From CAYXEN01 sp964464035 (GTDB taxonomy: Bacteria; Krumholzibacteriota; Krumholzibacteriia; WVZY01): a stretch of DNA of 27,920 bases. Below, piece after piece: positions 7,271 to 15,806 of this stretch (positions are counted from its first letter, which is position 1; each line of letters begins with the position of its first letter). The notes beneath the pieces are model-generated. The model saw only the letters and a list, made by a program, of their open reading frames with translations, was not told the DNA's origin and ran no database searches. Location: assembly GCA_964464035.1 (NCBI GenBank), contig CAYXEN010000032.1, positions 1 to 27,920 on the forward strand, given 5' to 3'. The translations under genes and the position numbers were made by a program.

Positions 7271-8221
7271 TCAGTAACTGAAGCCCAAGGCGATCCTGTG
7301 GACGGTACCGAGATGGCCGAGATCGGTCCACGCGTAATCGAATATCAGGTCGGAGGTTTGGCTGGTGTCTACCTTCATCCCGAAACCGGCCGCGGCGCCG
7401 TGAGCATCGTAACCGATGTTATAGCCGCCCCTCAGAAAGAAGAACTGATTATAGGAGTACTCCATGCCCACGTTCATCCTCTCCCTGTTGTCGGAGGGGT
7501 GGGAGAACTCGCCGACGGACAGCAGGCTGTGAGCGCCCCGCTGGTAGGCGGCCATCGAGAGGCCGACCTTGAAAAGAGTGGGGATCTTGGAGGCGCGGTC
7601 GTCATAATTCACCTTCGCACCGAGACTTTGCACGGTCATTCCCAGGCGCATGCCCATGAAGCCGATCCTGTAGATCAAACCGAAATCCACCGCCAAGGTA
7701 TTGATGCTCTTCTCGGCCAGACCGGAATGCACGAAGTTGAGCGTGATACCGGAGGAGAACTTGTCCGTAAAGAACTTCGCATAGGAAAGACCGAACGACA
7801 TGTCACCGGCATCGAAGGTTCTCCCCGTCCCTCCCGGCTGGAAGACGGTCCGCTCGACCTGGGGATCGAGCGTGAGAGCTCTCGCGCTCACGCCGAAAGT
7901 TCCGGGAACGAACGGGAGATTGAAGACCGCCGATGCATAGTCGATGTCTATGTCCGCGACCCACCAACCGTGGTTGAGAGAGACCGTGGTCCTGGTGAGA
8001 TCCACCATTCCCGCCGGGTTCCAATAGGTGGCGGTGGCGTCATTGGCAAGGGCGATGAAAGCATTACCCATAGCTGCCGCCCGAGCCGATACGCCGATCT
8101 TGAGAAACGTCAGCGCATAGGTACCCACTTTCGCGAAGGGCTTGGTGTTCTTGGCCATGCTTCCCACGGGAGCGGAAAGCATAATGAGCGCAACCAACCC
8201 GGCTATTATCCTCGATCTCAC
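7271..8221 (-). CDS. PorV/PorQ-family outer-membrane beta-barrel protein
   Basis: This 316-residue outer-membrane protein has a signal peptide (1-23, ending GSMA). The family signature follows at about 39-71: FLKIGVSARAAAMGNA, then ALANDATATYWNPAG. The remainder alternates short polar turns with aromatic and glycine-rich strands and ends in FSY, as expected of a FadL-like 14-strand barrel. PorV is the shuttle protein of the type IX secretion system. Homologues also occur widely in FCB-type genomes without that system, and no PorU, PorT or CTD-bearing cargo is visible here, so a T9SS role is not claimed. The start is a GTG at 8219-8221 served by a perfect Shine-Dalgarno sequence. It follows the TonB-dependent receptor after 69 bases and is probably co-transcribed with it. 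A terminator hairpin follows its stop codon. Confidence 0.88.
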   Translation of the reverse strand: MRSRIIAGLVALIMLSAPVGSMAKNTKPFAKVGTYALTFLKIGVSARAAAMGNAFIALANDATATYWNPAGMVDLTRTTVSLNHGWWVADIDIDYASAVFNLPFVPGTFGVSARALTLDPQVERTVFQPGGTGRTFDAGDMSFGLSYAKFFTDKFSSGITLNFVHSGLAEKSINTLAVDFGLIYRIGFMGMRLGMTVQSLGAKVNYDDRASKIPTLFKVGLSMAAYQRGAHSLLSVGEFSHPSDNRERMNVGMEYSYNQFFFLRGGYNIGYDAHGAAAGFGMKVDTSQTSDLIFDYAWTDLGHLGTVHRIALGFSY

Positions 8222-8227
8222 AACCTG

Positions 8228-8236
8228 ACCTCCTTA
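8228..8236 (-). promoter_or_regulatory. Full-consensus Shine-Dalgarno site deciding the PorV-like start
   Basis: The minus strand reads TAAGGAGGT, complementary over nine bases to the 16S rRNA 3' end, 6 bases before GTG at 8219-8221. It fixes the non-ATG start and predicts strong translation, fitting an abundant barrel protein. Confidence 0.85.
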
Positions 8237-8290
8237 ACAGTGAACGAAGTTGCTGAATCGGCCTTCCTTGAATCTTGCTTCACACGGCCA

Positions 8291-11200
8291 TTAGAATTCG
8301 AATCCGAAACCTATTCTCCAAATCCTGTGCGTTTCCCAGATCGTGGGGTCGTGGACAGGCGTGAAATCATCAAGGCCGTCCCCGTTTATATCCTTGAGGT
8401 AAGCCCCCCCGTATTGACCAGTTTCGGTGAGGTAGGAACCGCCGTCCATAGTGGCGTCAACCATGCCCGGGAAAGCGCTTGGGGCCGTTCCTCCGGGAAG
8501 AACGATATCCTGGTTGAATAGATTCCTTCCCTCGAAGAACAACGTGAGTTCCTGCCCGTAGATGTTGAATTTCTTTCTCCCCTGGACCCTCAGGTCGTGA
8601 GTGGGTTCGAGCCTGCGCGAATTCTCCAACTGGGGGTCCTGGAGTCGCGCGAAACGATCGTACGGGGTCCACGGCTGGCCGCTCGAATACTGATACAGAA
8701 GCGTCGCCCCCCAGTTGTTCCTGTCCTGAATCCTCAATGTGATGTTGAATATGTGTCTCACGTCCCAGTCGAGAGGGCGTTCATCCGTGGGAAGATGCGT
8801 CAATCCCTCGGCTGACCGGCCGAAGTCCGCGTCACTCGCCACGCCGTCCGCGAAGGAATACGTATAGTAGATCTCGAAGCCCAGATGCTTGGTAAGCCTC
8901 TTGTTCAGGGATACCTCGAGGCCGCGCGAGCTGGCGTAAGTCTTGTTTATGAATCTGTAGCTCTGAAGACCCGTCGAATCGTCCGTAACCAGAGTGGAAG
9001 AAACGAGGCCGTAGATGTCCTTGTTGAAAACGACGAACTGGCCGGCTATGTCCTCGGTGAACTGGTGGGAAATACCGGCCTGGTAGGAAATCGTCAACTC
9101 CGGACCGAGATTGGGATTGCCGAGCGTTCCCGTCGCCCCGATCGCGTCCTGGGTGCGAAAGAGGTAGGTGCGGCTCGGCCACTGCGTGAAACGGCCATAA
9201 TGGAAGAAGAACTTGTCCCGGTCGGTTATGGGAAATGCGAATCCAAGGCGGGGAGACCAGTTGAACTTGTACTGCTCGACGGTGGTGTCGATCTCGGAAC
9301 TCTTGATGAGGACCTTGTCATTGTTGCCCGTGGAGAAGAACTCGAGGCGGATGCCCGCGTTGACGACCATTCCCTCGTATTCCCACTTGTCCTGGGCGTA
9401 ATACGCGCCCTCGGTGTTGAAGTTGTGAAAGATGTTCACGTTACGTCCTTGCTGCACCGTGCCGTCGATAGGGTTCCTCCTCGGCTGCGCGGGGAAGACA
9501 CGATCATCCTCATCGAGATCGTTATAGATCAATTGGATGCCCGACTGGAGCTTGTGGCCTTTGATCTGCTTCGAGATTAAATCGGCCTTGAGAAGGTATT
9601 GCAACGTCCTGCGTTTCGAATAATAAGGATAGTCGTACGCGGTGACGAAGTACGGAAAATCGGGATCCGTATACCACTGTGCCGTCGATATCCCTCCTTC
9701 GAGATAGGTCCCGTTCGGCAAGGTCACGGGCAGACCGGCTGAAGCGAACTGAGCCGGCTCCTTGCCGTCGACCGTGTATAGACGGTTGAATTCCAACCTG
9801 CTCAGGTTGATCGTGTAGAGCAGATCGTTCGATATGTTGTGGTTGAAAGAAAGCTTCAGATGAAGATTCCTGCTCGTGGATTCCGGAGTACGCGTCGCCG
9901 AATTGAAATACACGTAGGAGGAATCATCCTTGAAATTGCTGAACTTGCTGAAAGGATACTGATAGCCTTCGAAGAGAACCCAAGGCTTGTAGTACGTCTG
10001 GCCGGTATTCGGGTCAACTACCTGCTCGTCCCAGAGAACCGTTCTTCCGTTGAAATCCACCGCGCGGAAGTTGAAGTAATGAATGGTCTCGGGCTCGCCC
10101 GCCTCGTTGCGCACGAGCTGAACGACTTCCACCGGCCTCGGATTGAGCTTTTCCGGGTGCTCCACCCACGGCCCGTAATAAACCACCACGGGGCCCGCGA
10201 ACGAATAGCGGTTGCCGACTCCGGACCATCTCAATCCCTGGAAATAGTAAATCTTCTGAACGTAGCCGCTCACGTTCCAGTTGTTACGGTACTCGTCGCG
10301 CTGTGAATAAGAATAGATAACTTCTCCGGCGATCTTGTATCGCGGCCTCTTGAGACTGATCTTCGTCTGCAGGTTGTAATCAGCCGATTGCCGGCCGCGA
10401 TACTTGAGCCAGCTCGTGATCTTGTGCTCGGGCCTCGGCTCGATAGTGGTGTTCTCGCCGTCGGTGAAAGTCGCCTCTCCCGAAACGTAATAACGAAGTG
10501 ATTTCCACCAGGTCGGCCCCCCGAAACCGACACTGAGCTTGTCGTAATTCGTATAGGTCTTGTCCGCGCGCCCGAAATCGTCAGTCCAGTACCGCACTTC
10601 CCCGCCGAACGTCCTGCCGCCTTCCTTGGTGGTGATGTTGATGATCGCGGATTGCGCGTTGCCGTACTCGGCGTTCATGCCTCCGGAGATTATCTCCGCT
10701 TCCTGCGTTCCCAGCAACCCCACGTCGATCGCCTGGCCGCCGAGGGGATCGTCCACCGGCACACCGTCTATCTGCATCTGGATCTCGTTCGAGCGACCGC
10801 CGCGCACGTGAAGCTCGTCTCCCGTCTTCACCACTCCTGAAACGAGGGCTACTGCATCGATCGCGTCTTCGACCGGCATCTCTTTCACCTGCGTGTCGGT
10901 GACCGACTGGCTCACGTCCGAGGTTGTGACCTCGACCATCGGTTGCTCGGCGGTGACGAGAATCTTCTGGGTCTTCATGACGATGGTCTCTTCGAGGGCG
11001 AAATTGATCTCGGTCGTTCCGCCGGCTTTGACCACGACGTTCTTCCTCTCCACCGACTTGTATCCCATCATCATCACCTTGATCGTATAGGTACCCGCCG
11101 GAACGTAGGCGATGGTGAAATTGCCGTCGGGTAGGCTCATCGCACCGAGAGTCGTTCCCATCACGACGACGTTGGCGTAGGCAAGCGGCTTCTTGGTCTT

Positions 11201-11326
11201 GGCGGAGATGACCTTGCCGGTTATTCTTCCCGTCCCCTGGGCAGACACATCGTGGAATGATACAAATGCGAAGGTCAACGCGATACAAAATACGACGAGC
11301 ACCTTCAGAGGACTGGCCCTATACAT
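8291..11326 (-). CDS. TonB-dependent outer-membrane receptor with N-terminal carboxypeptidase-regulatory-like domain
   Basis: This 1,011-residue receptor has a signal peptide (about 1-29). A carboxypeptidase-D regulatory-like beta-sandwich (about 33-112) contains ITGKVISAKTKKPLAYANV and PAGTYTIKVMMMGYKS. The linker KILVTAEQPMVEV is a plausible TonB box. The plug domain (about 130-235) carries ELHVRGGRSNEIQMQIDGV and EAEIISGGMNAEYGNAQSA. A long barrel of aromatic strands ends in a C-terminal Phe. I start at the ATG at 11324-11326, which has AAAGGAG eight bases upstream; a GTG three codons earlier would overlap that site. SusD is absent, so this is not a SusCD glycan pair. The substrate is unknown. 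It heads a transcript with the PorV-like gene, and the exb/tonB motor lies further downstream on the same strand. Confidence 0.94.
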   Translation of the reverse strand: MYRASPLKVLVVFCIALTFAFVSFHDVSAQGTGRITGKVISAKTKKPLAYANVVVMGTTLGAMSLPDGNFTIAYVPAGTYTIKVMMMGYKSVERKNVVVKAGGTTEINFALEETIVMKTQKILVTAEQPMVEVTTSDVSQSVTDTQVKEMPVEDAIDAVALVSGVVKTGDELHVRGGRSNEIQMQIDGVPVDDPLGGQAIDVGLLGTQEAEIISGGMNAEYGNAQSAIINITTKEGGRTFGGEVRYWTDDFGRADKTYTNYDKLSVGFGGPTWWKSLRYYVSGEATFTDGENTTIEPRPEHKITSWLKYRGRQSADYNLQTKISLKRPRYKIAGEVIYSYSQRDEYRNNWNVSGYVQKIYYFQGLRWSGVGNRYSFAGPVVVYYGPWVEHPEKLNPRPVEVVQLVRNEAGEPETIHYFNFRAVDFNGRTVLWDEQVVDPNTGQTYYKPWVLFEGYQYPFSKFSNFKDDSSYVYFNSATRTPESTSRNLHLKLSFNHNISNDLLYTINLSRLEFNRLYTVDGKEPAQFASAGLPVTLPNGTYLEGGISTAQWYTDPDFPYFVTAYDYPYYSKRRTLQYLLKADLISKQIKGHKLQSGIQLIYNDLDEDDRVFPAQPRRNPIDGTVQQGRNVNIFHNFNTEGAYYAQDKWEYEGMVVNAGIRLEFFSTGNNDKVLIKSSEIDTTVEQYKFNWSPRLGFAFPITDRDKFFFHYGRFTQWPSRTYLFRTQDAIGATGTLGNPNLGPELTISYQAGISHQFTEDIAGQFVVFNKDIYGLVSSTLVTDDSTGLQSYRFINKTYASSRGLEVSLNKRLTKHLGFEIYYTYSFADGVASDADFGRSAEGLTHLPTDERPLDWDVRHIFNITLRIQDRNNWGATLLYQYSSGQPWTPYDRFARLQDPQLENSRRLEPTHDLRVQGRKKFNIYGQELTLFFEGRNLFNQDIVLPGGTAPSAFPGMVDATMDGGSYLTETGQYGGAYLKDINGDGLDDFTPVHDPTIWETHRIWRIGFGFEF

Positions 11327-11384
11327 GAATTGCACTCCTTTCGCACCAATATCGATGTATCATCTAGTTTGTGGGGACAACGGC

Positions 11385-11414
11385 GTGGAAATACTCCACT
11401 CCCAAGTCGGGTGG
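11385..11414 (-). other. Two overlapping, mutually exclusive hairpins in the receptor leader
   Basis: GTGGA (11385-11389) pairs with TCCAC (11395-11399). The same TCCAC region can instead pair rightward: CCC 11401-11403 with GGG 11409-11411, and CCA 11396-11398 with TGG 11412-11414, leaving a two-base bulge. Both lie in the untranslated leader before the receptor gene. This could be a switching leader or only a 5' stabiliser. No known riboswitch motif was recognised. Confidence 0.35.
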
Positions 11415-11418
11415 GGCC

Positions 11419-11447
11419 ACTATATCATAATCACGGAAGATTTTCCA
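11419..11447 (-). promoter_or_regulatory. Second, extended -10 promoter of the receptor gene
   Basis: The minus strand reads TGATATAGT: a TATAGT -10 at 11419-11424 with the TG of an extended -10 at 11426-11427. A -35-like TGGAAA (11442-11447, four of six) lies 17 bases away. A transcript would begin near 11412, right at the overlapping hairpins. Confidence 0.5.
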
Positions 11448-11470
11448 GTGTTCGGCTGACTTCTACGGGA

Positions 11471-11499
11471 AATATATTTGAACCTTTTCGAACTGTCAA
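11471..11499 (-). promoter_or_regulatory. Consensus sigma-70-type promoter of the TonB-dependent receptor
   Basis: On the minus strand a perfect -35 TTGACA (11494-11499) lies exactly 17 bases from TATATT (11471-11476). The predicted start near 11464 gives a leader of about 137 bases before the ATG at 11326. It has the same architecture as the exbB promoter, suggesting the same housekeeping sigma factor. Confidence 0.83.
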
Positions 11500-11539
11500 C
11501 GAAATAATATTATGCAAGGCGGGGCGGGCCGTTCGGCCT

Positions 11540-12545
11540 TCACTCGTAGAGCCAGCAGCTCACGGAATGACCTTTCTTCACTTCCTTGAAGCAAGGGATC
11601 TTCTCCTTGCAGACGGGCATCACGTGGGGGCAGCGGGTGTGAAACGAGCATCCGGGAGGCACCATCGCAGGGCTGGGCACGTCTCCGGGCAGGATGATCT
11701 TCTCGCTCCTCTCCGCCGGATCGAGACTGGGGATTGCACTCATAAGTGCTTGTGAATAAGGGTGTTTTGGGTTCGAATACAGCTCCTCGCTCCCCGCCAG
11801 CTCCACGATTTTCCCGAGGTACATCACCGCCACCCGGTCGCTTATGTACTCGACCAGGCCGAGGTCGTGGGCTATGAAGAGGAACGTCAGCCCGAGATCC
11901 CTCTGAAGATCCTTCAAGAGGTTGATGATCTGGGCCTGGATGGATACGTCGAGGGCGCTCACCGGCTCGTCGGCGATGATCAGTTCGGGATCGACGGCCA
12001 GGGCCCTCGCGATGCCTATCCTCTGTCTCTGCCCGCCCGAGAACTCGTGCGGATACCTGCTCGCGTGCTCGGGAGGAATACCCACCCTGTCAAGCAGTTC
12101 CGCCACCCTGGCACGCACCTCGTCCCCCCTGGCGAGCTTGTGAATCTTGATAGCTTCGGAGATCATTCCTCCAACAGTCATCCGGGGGTTCAGCGAACCG
12201 AACGGATCCTGGAAGATTATCTGCATCCTCCGGCGAAGCCTTCTGAGCTCTGCGCTCTTGAGGTTGAAAACGGGTATTCGATCGAAATACACTTCGCCGT
12301 CCGTCGCTTCGATCAAGCGCAGGATCACCCTGGCAAGCGTCGTCTTGCCGCAACCCGACTCGCCCACCAGGCCGAGGGTTTCCCCGCGGTGGATCTCGAA
12401 ATCGACGCCGTCGACCGCCTTCACGTGACCGACGATTCTCGAGAAGAACCCGCTGCGAATGGGGAAATACTTCTTCAGGCCCTCGACCTTGAGAAGAACA
12501 CCGTCTTTCCCCTCAGGAGTCCGCGCTGGTGCTTCGCTTCCTTTT

Positions 12546-12559
<14 letters not shown>
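11540..12559 (-). CDS. dppF: Dpp/Opp-type peptide ABC transporter ATP-binding protein (DppF/OppF class)
   Basis: This 339-residue ATPase belongs to an importer of di- or oligopeptides. It has Walker A GESGCGKT (66-73), Q-loop Gln117 in IIFQDPFGSLNPR, signature FSGGQRQRIGIARAL (173-187), Walker B LIIADEP (193-199), D-loop SALD and switch His231. The C-terminal oligopeptide domain carries Cys304, Cys310, Cys317 and Cys323 (CSFHTRCPHVMPVCKEKIPC), the pattern that binds a [4Fe-4S] cluster in some relatives. The usual F-class insertion YFPIRSGFFSRIVGHVKAVD is present at 31-50. The start is GTG at 12557-12559, overlapping the end of the DppD gene by 14 bases, which suggests translational coupling. 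Exact substrate class (dipeptide, oligopeptide, nickel) cannot be decided without the binding protein. Confidence 0.93.
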
Positions 12560-13571
<1,012 letters not shown>

Positions 13572-13577
13572 GAGAGC

Positions 13578-13607
13578 ACTCTATTGCCTAGTAAAGAAAA
13601 CGGTCAA
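13578..13607 (-). promoter_or_regulatory. Weak candidate promoter for the dppD-dppF pair
   Basis: The minus strand reads TTGACC (13602-13607), 18 bases, then TAGAGT (13578-13583). GTCAA, the core of the -35, is repeated at 13603, 13608 and 13618. Transcription from here would begin almost at the dppD ATG, so the mRNA would be leaderless. The same gap shows no ribosome-binding site, which fits, but the promoter match is modest. Confidence 0.3.
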
Positions 13608-13660
13608 GTCAAAACAAGTCAACGTGACGGCGCCGGTCCTGAGCAAAGTATTTCGATCGG

Positions 13661-14761
13661 TCACGCCGTTCGTTTCACCTCCAGTGCATCGCGAAGACCG
13701 TCGCCCAGCAGGTTGAAAGCCACAACGGAGATCGCGATCGCCAAACCCGGAAAGGCTGAGACCCACCATGCTCCGAGCAGTGCCTCTCTGCCTTCCAACA
13801 CCATGTTTCCCCAGCTCGGAGCCGGCGGTTGAACGCCCAACCCGAGGAACGACAGAGTCGACTCGAGCAGGATCACACCTCCCACCTGTAACGTGGCGGC
13901 GACGATCACCGGAGCGACGGCGTTGGGCAACAGGTGCTTCCAGAGGATCCTCGAACGTCCCGCGCCGGTAGCGACCGCCGCTTGGAAGAATTCCGTCTCC
14001 TTGAGCTTCAATATCTCCGCTCGGATCAGGCGGGCGATTCCCATCCAACTGGTGCCTCCTATCGCGACGATCAGGAGCCCGTAGGCATTCGAGAAAAAGG
14101 CCACGAGAAGAATCACGATCAGCAGGCGTGGGAACGCCAGCAAACCGTCCGCCGCTCTCATGACGATCTCGTCCAGCCAGCCGCCGGCATATCCGGCGAC
14201 GCCTCCCAACAGTATCCCGATCAGGGTAGCCACGGCGACAGCCGCGAAGCCGATCGTGAGAGAAGCCCTCGCTCCATAGATCACGCGGCTGAAAACGTCT
14301 CTACCGAACTTGTCCGTGCCCATCAGATGGGCCGCCGACGGAGCGGCGTACCTCTCAAGAAAATCGCCGGATCCGCCGACGGGGTCGTACGGAGCAAGAA
14401 AGGGGCCTAGAATCGCAGCGAGCACCGCCGCGAGAATGAGGCACAAGCCGGCCACGGCCAACCAGTTGGCCGAGAATCTGGAGGCAAGGCGCGACCCGCT
14501 TCCGTTGCGTCTTGCGACAAGGGAGGGACAAAATACGGCGCCCACGTAAAGTATTGCCAGCGCGCCCATTGTGGATACGGCACTCAACATGTCGCCCCTC
14601 GGGCCGCCCGCCGTGAGTTCCCGCAACCGCTCGAACCTCGTCGAGACGACGATCAGGCACAAATAGAAAAAAATCGCGAAAATCGAGCACAGGCTCTTTT
14701 CCTTGAAAACCCTGTAGCCGGGGAGGAATTCCAGGATTGAACGCGTAACTGCTCTAATCAT
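13661..14761 (-). CDS. dppC: Dpp/Opp-type peptide ABC transporter permease (DppC/OppC class) with extra N-terminal membrane segments
   Basis: This inner-membrane permease has 366 residues. From about residue 98 it is a normal DppC: GPFLAPYDP (119-127), the family hallmark GTDKFGRDVFSRVIYGARASL (148-168), the EAA coupling loop EFFQAAVATGAGRSRILWKHLLPN (257-280, shown here in parts), and the terminal LSFLGLGVQPPAPSWG and NLLGDGLRDALE. The first 95 residues are additional: two hydrophobic segments (about 24-40 and 62-82) separated by a charged loop are not part of the usual protein of about 300 residues. The ATG at 14759-14761 has GAGAGG about 10 bases upstream. No later in-frame ATG precedes the core closely with a good ribosome-binding site, so the extension looks real. 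It follows the DppB gene after 31 bases. Confidence 0.92.
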   Translation of the reverse strand: MIRAVTRSILEFLPGYRVFKEKSLCSIFAIFFYLCLIVVSTRFERLRELTAGGPRGDMLSAVSTMGALAILYVGAVFCPSLVARRNGSGSRLASRFSANWLAVAGLCLILAAVLAAILGPFLAPYDPVGGSGDFLERYAAPSAAHLMGTDKFGRDVFSRVIYGARASLTIGFAAVAVATLIGILLGGVAGYAGGWLDEIVMRAADGLLAFPRLLIVILLVAFFSNAYGLLIVAIGGTSWMGIARLIRAEILKLKETEFFQAAVATGAGRSRILWKHLLPNAVAPVIVAATLQVGGVILLESTLSFLGLGVQPPAPSWGNMVLEGREALLGAWWVSAFPGLAIAISVVAFNLLGDGLRDALEVKRTA

Positions 14762-14784
14762 ATATAGATAAACCTCTCAAACAT
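14758..14784 (-). other. Nine-codon reading frame ending on the dppC start (possible coupling leader)
   Basis: An ATG at 14782-14784 opens MFERFIYI and its TGA overlaps the dppC ATG as ATGA. Such minimal frames can deliver ribosomes to the next start. Upstream ribosome-binding sequence is weak, so this may be chance. Confidence 0.2.
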
Positions 14785-14792
14785 ATGGTTCT

Positions 14793-15785
14793 TCATCCCC
14801 GGGCTCTTGGAGCCCCAGGCGATGCAATTTTTATGCGCGGATCCGCTATGCAATAGGAAACGTCCGCTATGAGATTGCCGGCTATCACCATGAGGGCGCC
14901 GACGAAGCTCGTGGCAAGGATCACGGGATAATCCCTTGCGAATATGGAGTCTATCGTGAGAGCTCCCATCCCCGGCCAGGCGAATATCTTCTCCACCACG
15001 TAGGATCCCCCGAGCAGGAAGGGGAAGCTCAAACCGATCAAGGTGAGAATCGGCGCGAGGGCGTTGCGCAGGGCGTGCAACCATATGATCCTTCCCGGGG
15101 AAAGCCCTTTCGCCTTGGCGGTGGTGACGTACGCCTCCGAGATGACGTCGAGAAGACTCGAGCGCGTGAACCTCGCCAGCGCGGCTGCTCCGCCCAATGA
15201 GAGGACGAGAACCGGCATGACGAGATGAAGCGCACGATCCTTCAACACGGCCGGATATCCCGCTCCTGCCGCGTCAAGCGAGAACATGTTGGCGGAAGGC
15301 AGAACGTGCAACTTGAGGGAGAAGATCGAGATCATCAGATACGCGAGGTAGAAGGTCGGCACCGAATAGACGGTGAGCAACGCGACGGTCGTCACTTTGC
15401 CGGTCAAGCGGTTCCGCCTCACGGCCGTGAACACTCCCAGCACTATTCCGAGGATGATCTCCAGAGCCAAGGCGACGGCGGTCAGCAGAAGCGTCCTCGG
15501 AAGCCTTTCGGCGAGGAGGTCGGCCACGGGACGATGTGCGGAGAAACTCATCCCGAATTCGCCCCGGGTGAAGTTCCAAAGCCATTTGACATACTGGAGC
15601 GCCAACGGACCGTCCAGGCCGAACTCACGGCGCAGGCGTGGAGCCAGGCCGGGATCCACGTTCGGGCTGTAATAGGTGCCGAGCGGATCGCCCGGCGCCG
15701 CTTTCGCGATGAAGAAAATCAGGGTCAGAACCAGGACGACGAGGAAGACGGAATAAAGAATGCGTCGCAGTATGTACAGCGCCAT
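14793..15785 (-). CDS. dppB: Dpp/Opp-type peptide ABC transporter permease (DppB/OppB class)
   Basis: This 330-residue inner-membrane permease begins with the standard DppB N-terminus MALYILRRILYSVFLVVLVLTLIFF, then APGDPLG (29-35), and a periplasmic loop with LRREFGLDGPLALQYVKWL and FGMSFSAHRPV. Five further hydrophobic helices follow. The EAA loop is EAYVTTAKAKGLSPGRIIW, followed by HALRNALAPILTLIG. Near the end are FAWPGMGALTIDSIFARDYPVI and NLIADVSYCIADPRIK, as expected for the family. It begins 21 bases after the gcvPB stop codon with GGA eight bases upstream of the ATG, so it is probably read from the gcv transcript. No substrate-binding protein gene lies next to it. Confidence 0.94.
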   Translation of the reverse strand: MALYILRRILYSVFLVVLVLTLIFFIAKAAPGDPLGTYYSPNVDPGLAPRLRREFGLDGPLALQYVKWLWNFTRGEFGMSFSAHRPVADLLAERLPRTLLLTAVALALEIILGIVLGVFTAVRRNRLTGKVTTVALLTVYSVPTFYLAYLMISIFSLKLHVLPSANMFSLDAAGAGYPAVLKDRALHLVMPVLVLSLGGAAALARFTRSSLLDVISEAYVTTAKAKGLSPGRIIWLHALRNALAPILTLIGLSFPFLLGGSYVVEKIFAWPGMGALTIDSIFARDYPVILATSFVGALMVIAGNLIADVSYCIADPRIKIASPGAPRARG

Positions 15786-15806
15786 TTGATCGTCCAGTGC
15801 ATTCCC

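Noticed and set aside
7271..8221. Type IX secretion assignment from the PorV-like protein
   Set aside because: PorV/PorQ-family proteins occur without the system, and no PorU, PorT, GldK-N or C-terminal-domain cargo is visible.
5831..8521. Open frame of 896 codons on the plus strand opposite the GWxTD and PorV-like genes
   Set aside because: It runs antisense to three well-supported genes, has no recognisable domain, and long stop-free antisense frames are expected in GC-rich coding DNA.
8291..11326. SusC of a SusCD glycan uptake pair
   Set aside because: No SusD-like lipoprotein gene follows; a PorV-like barrel does.
11500..11540. Terminator after dppF
   Set aside because: GGCC-rich inverted bases are present but the stem is short and no adjacent T-run follows on the minus strand.
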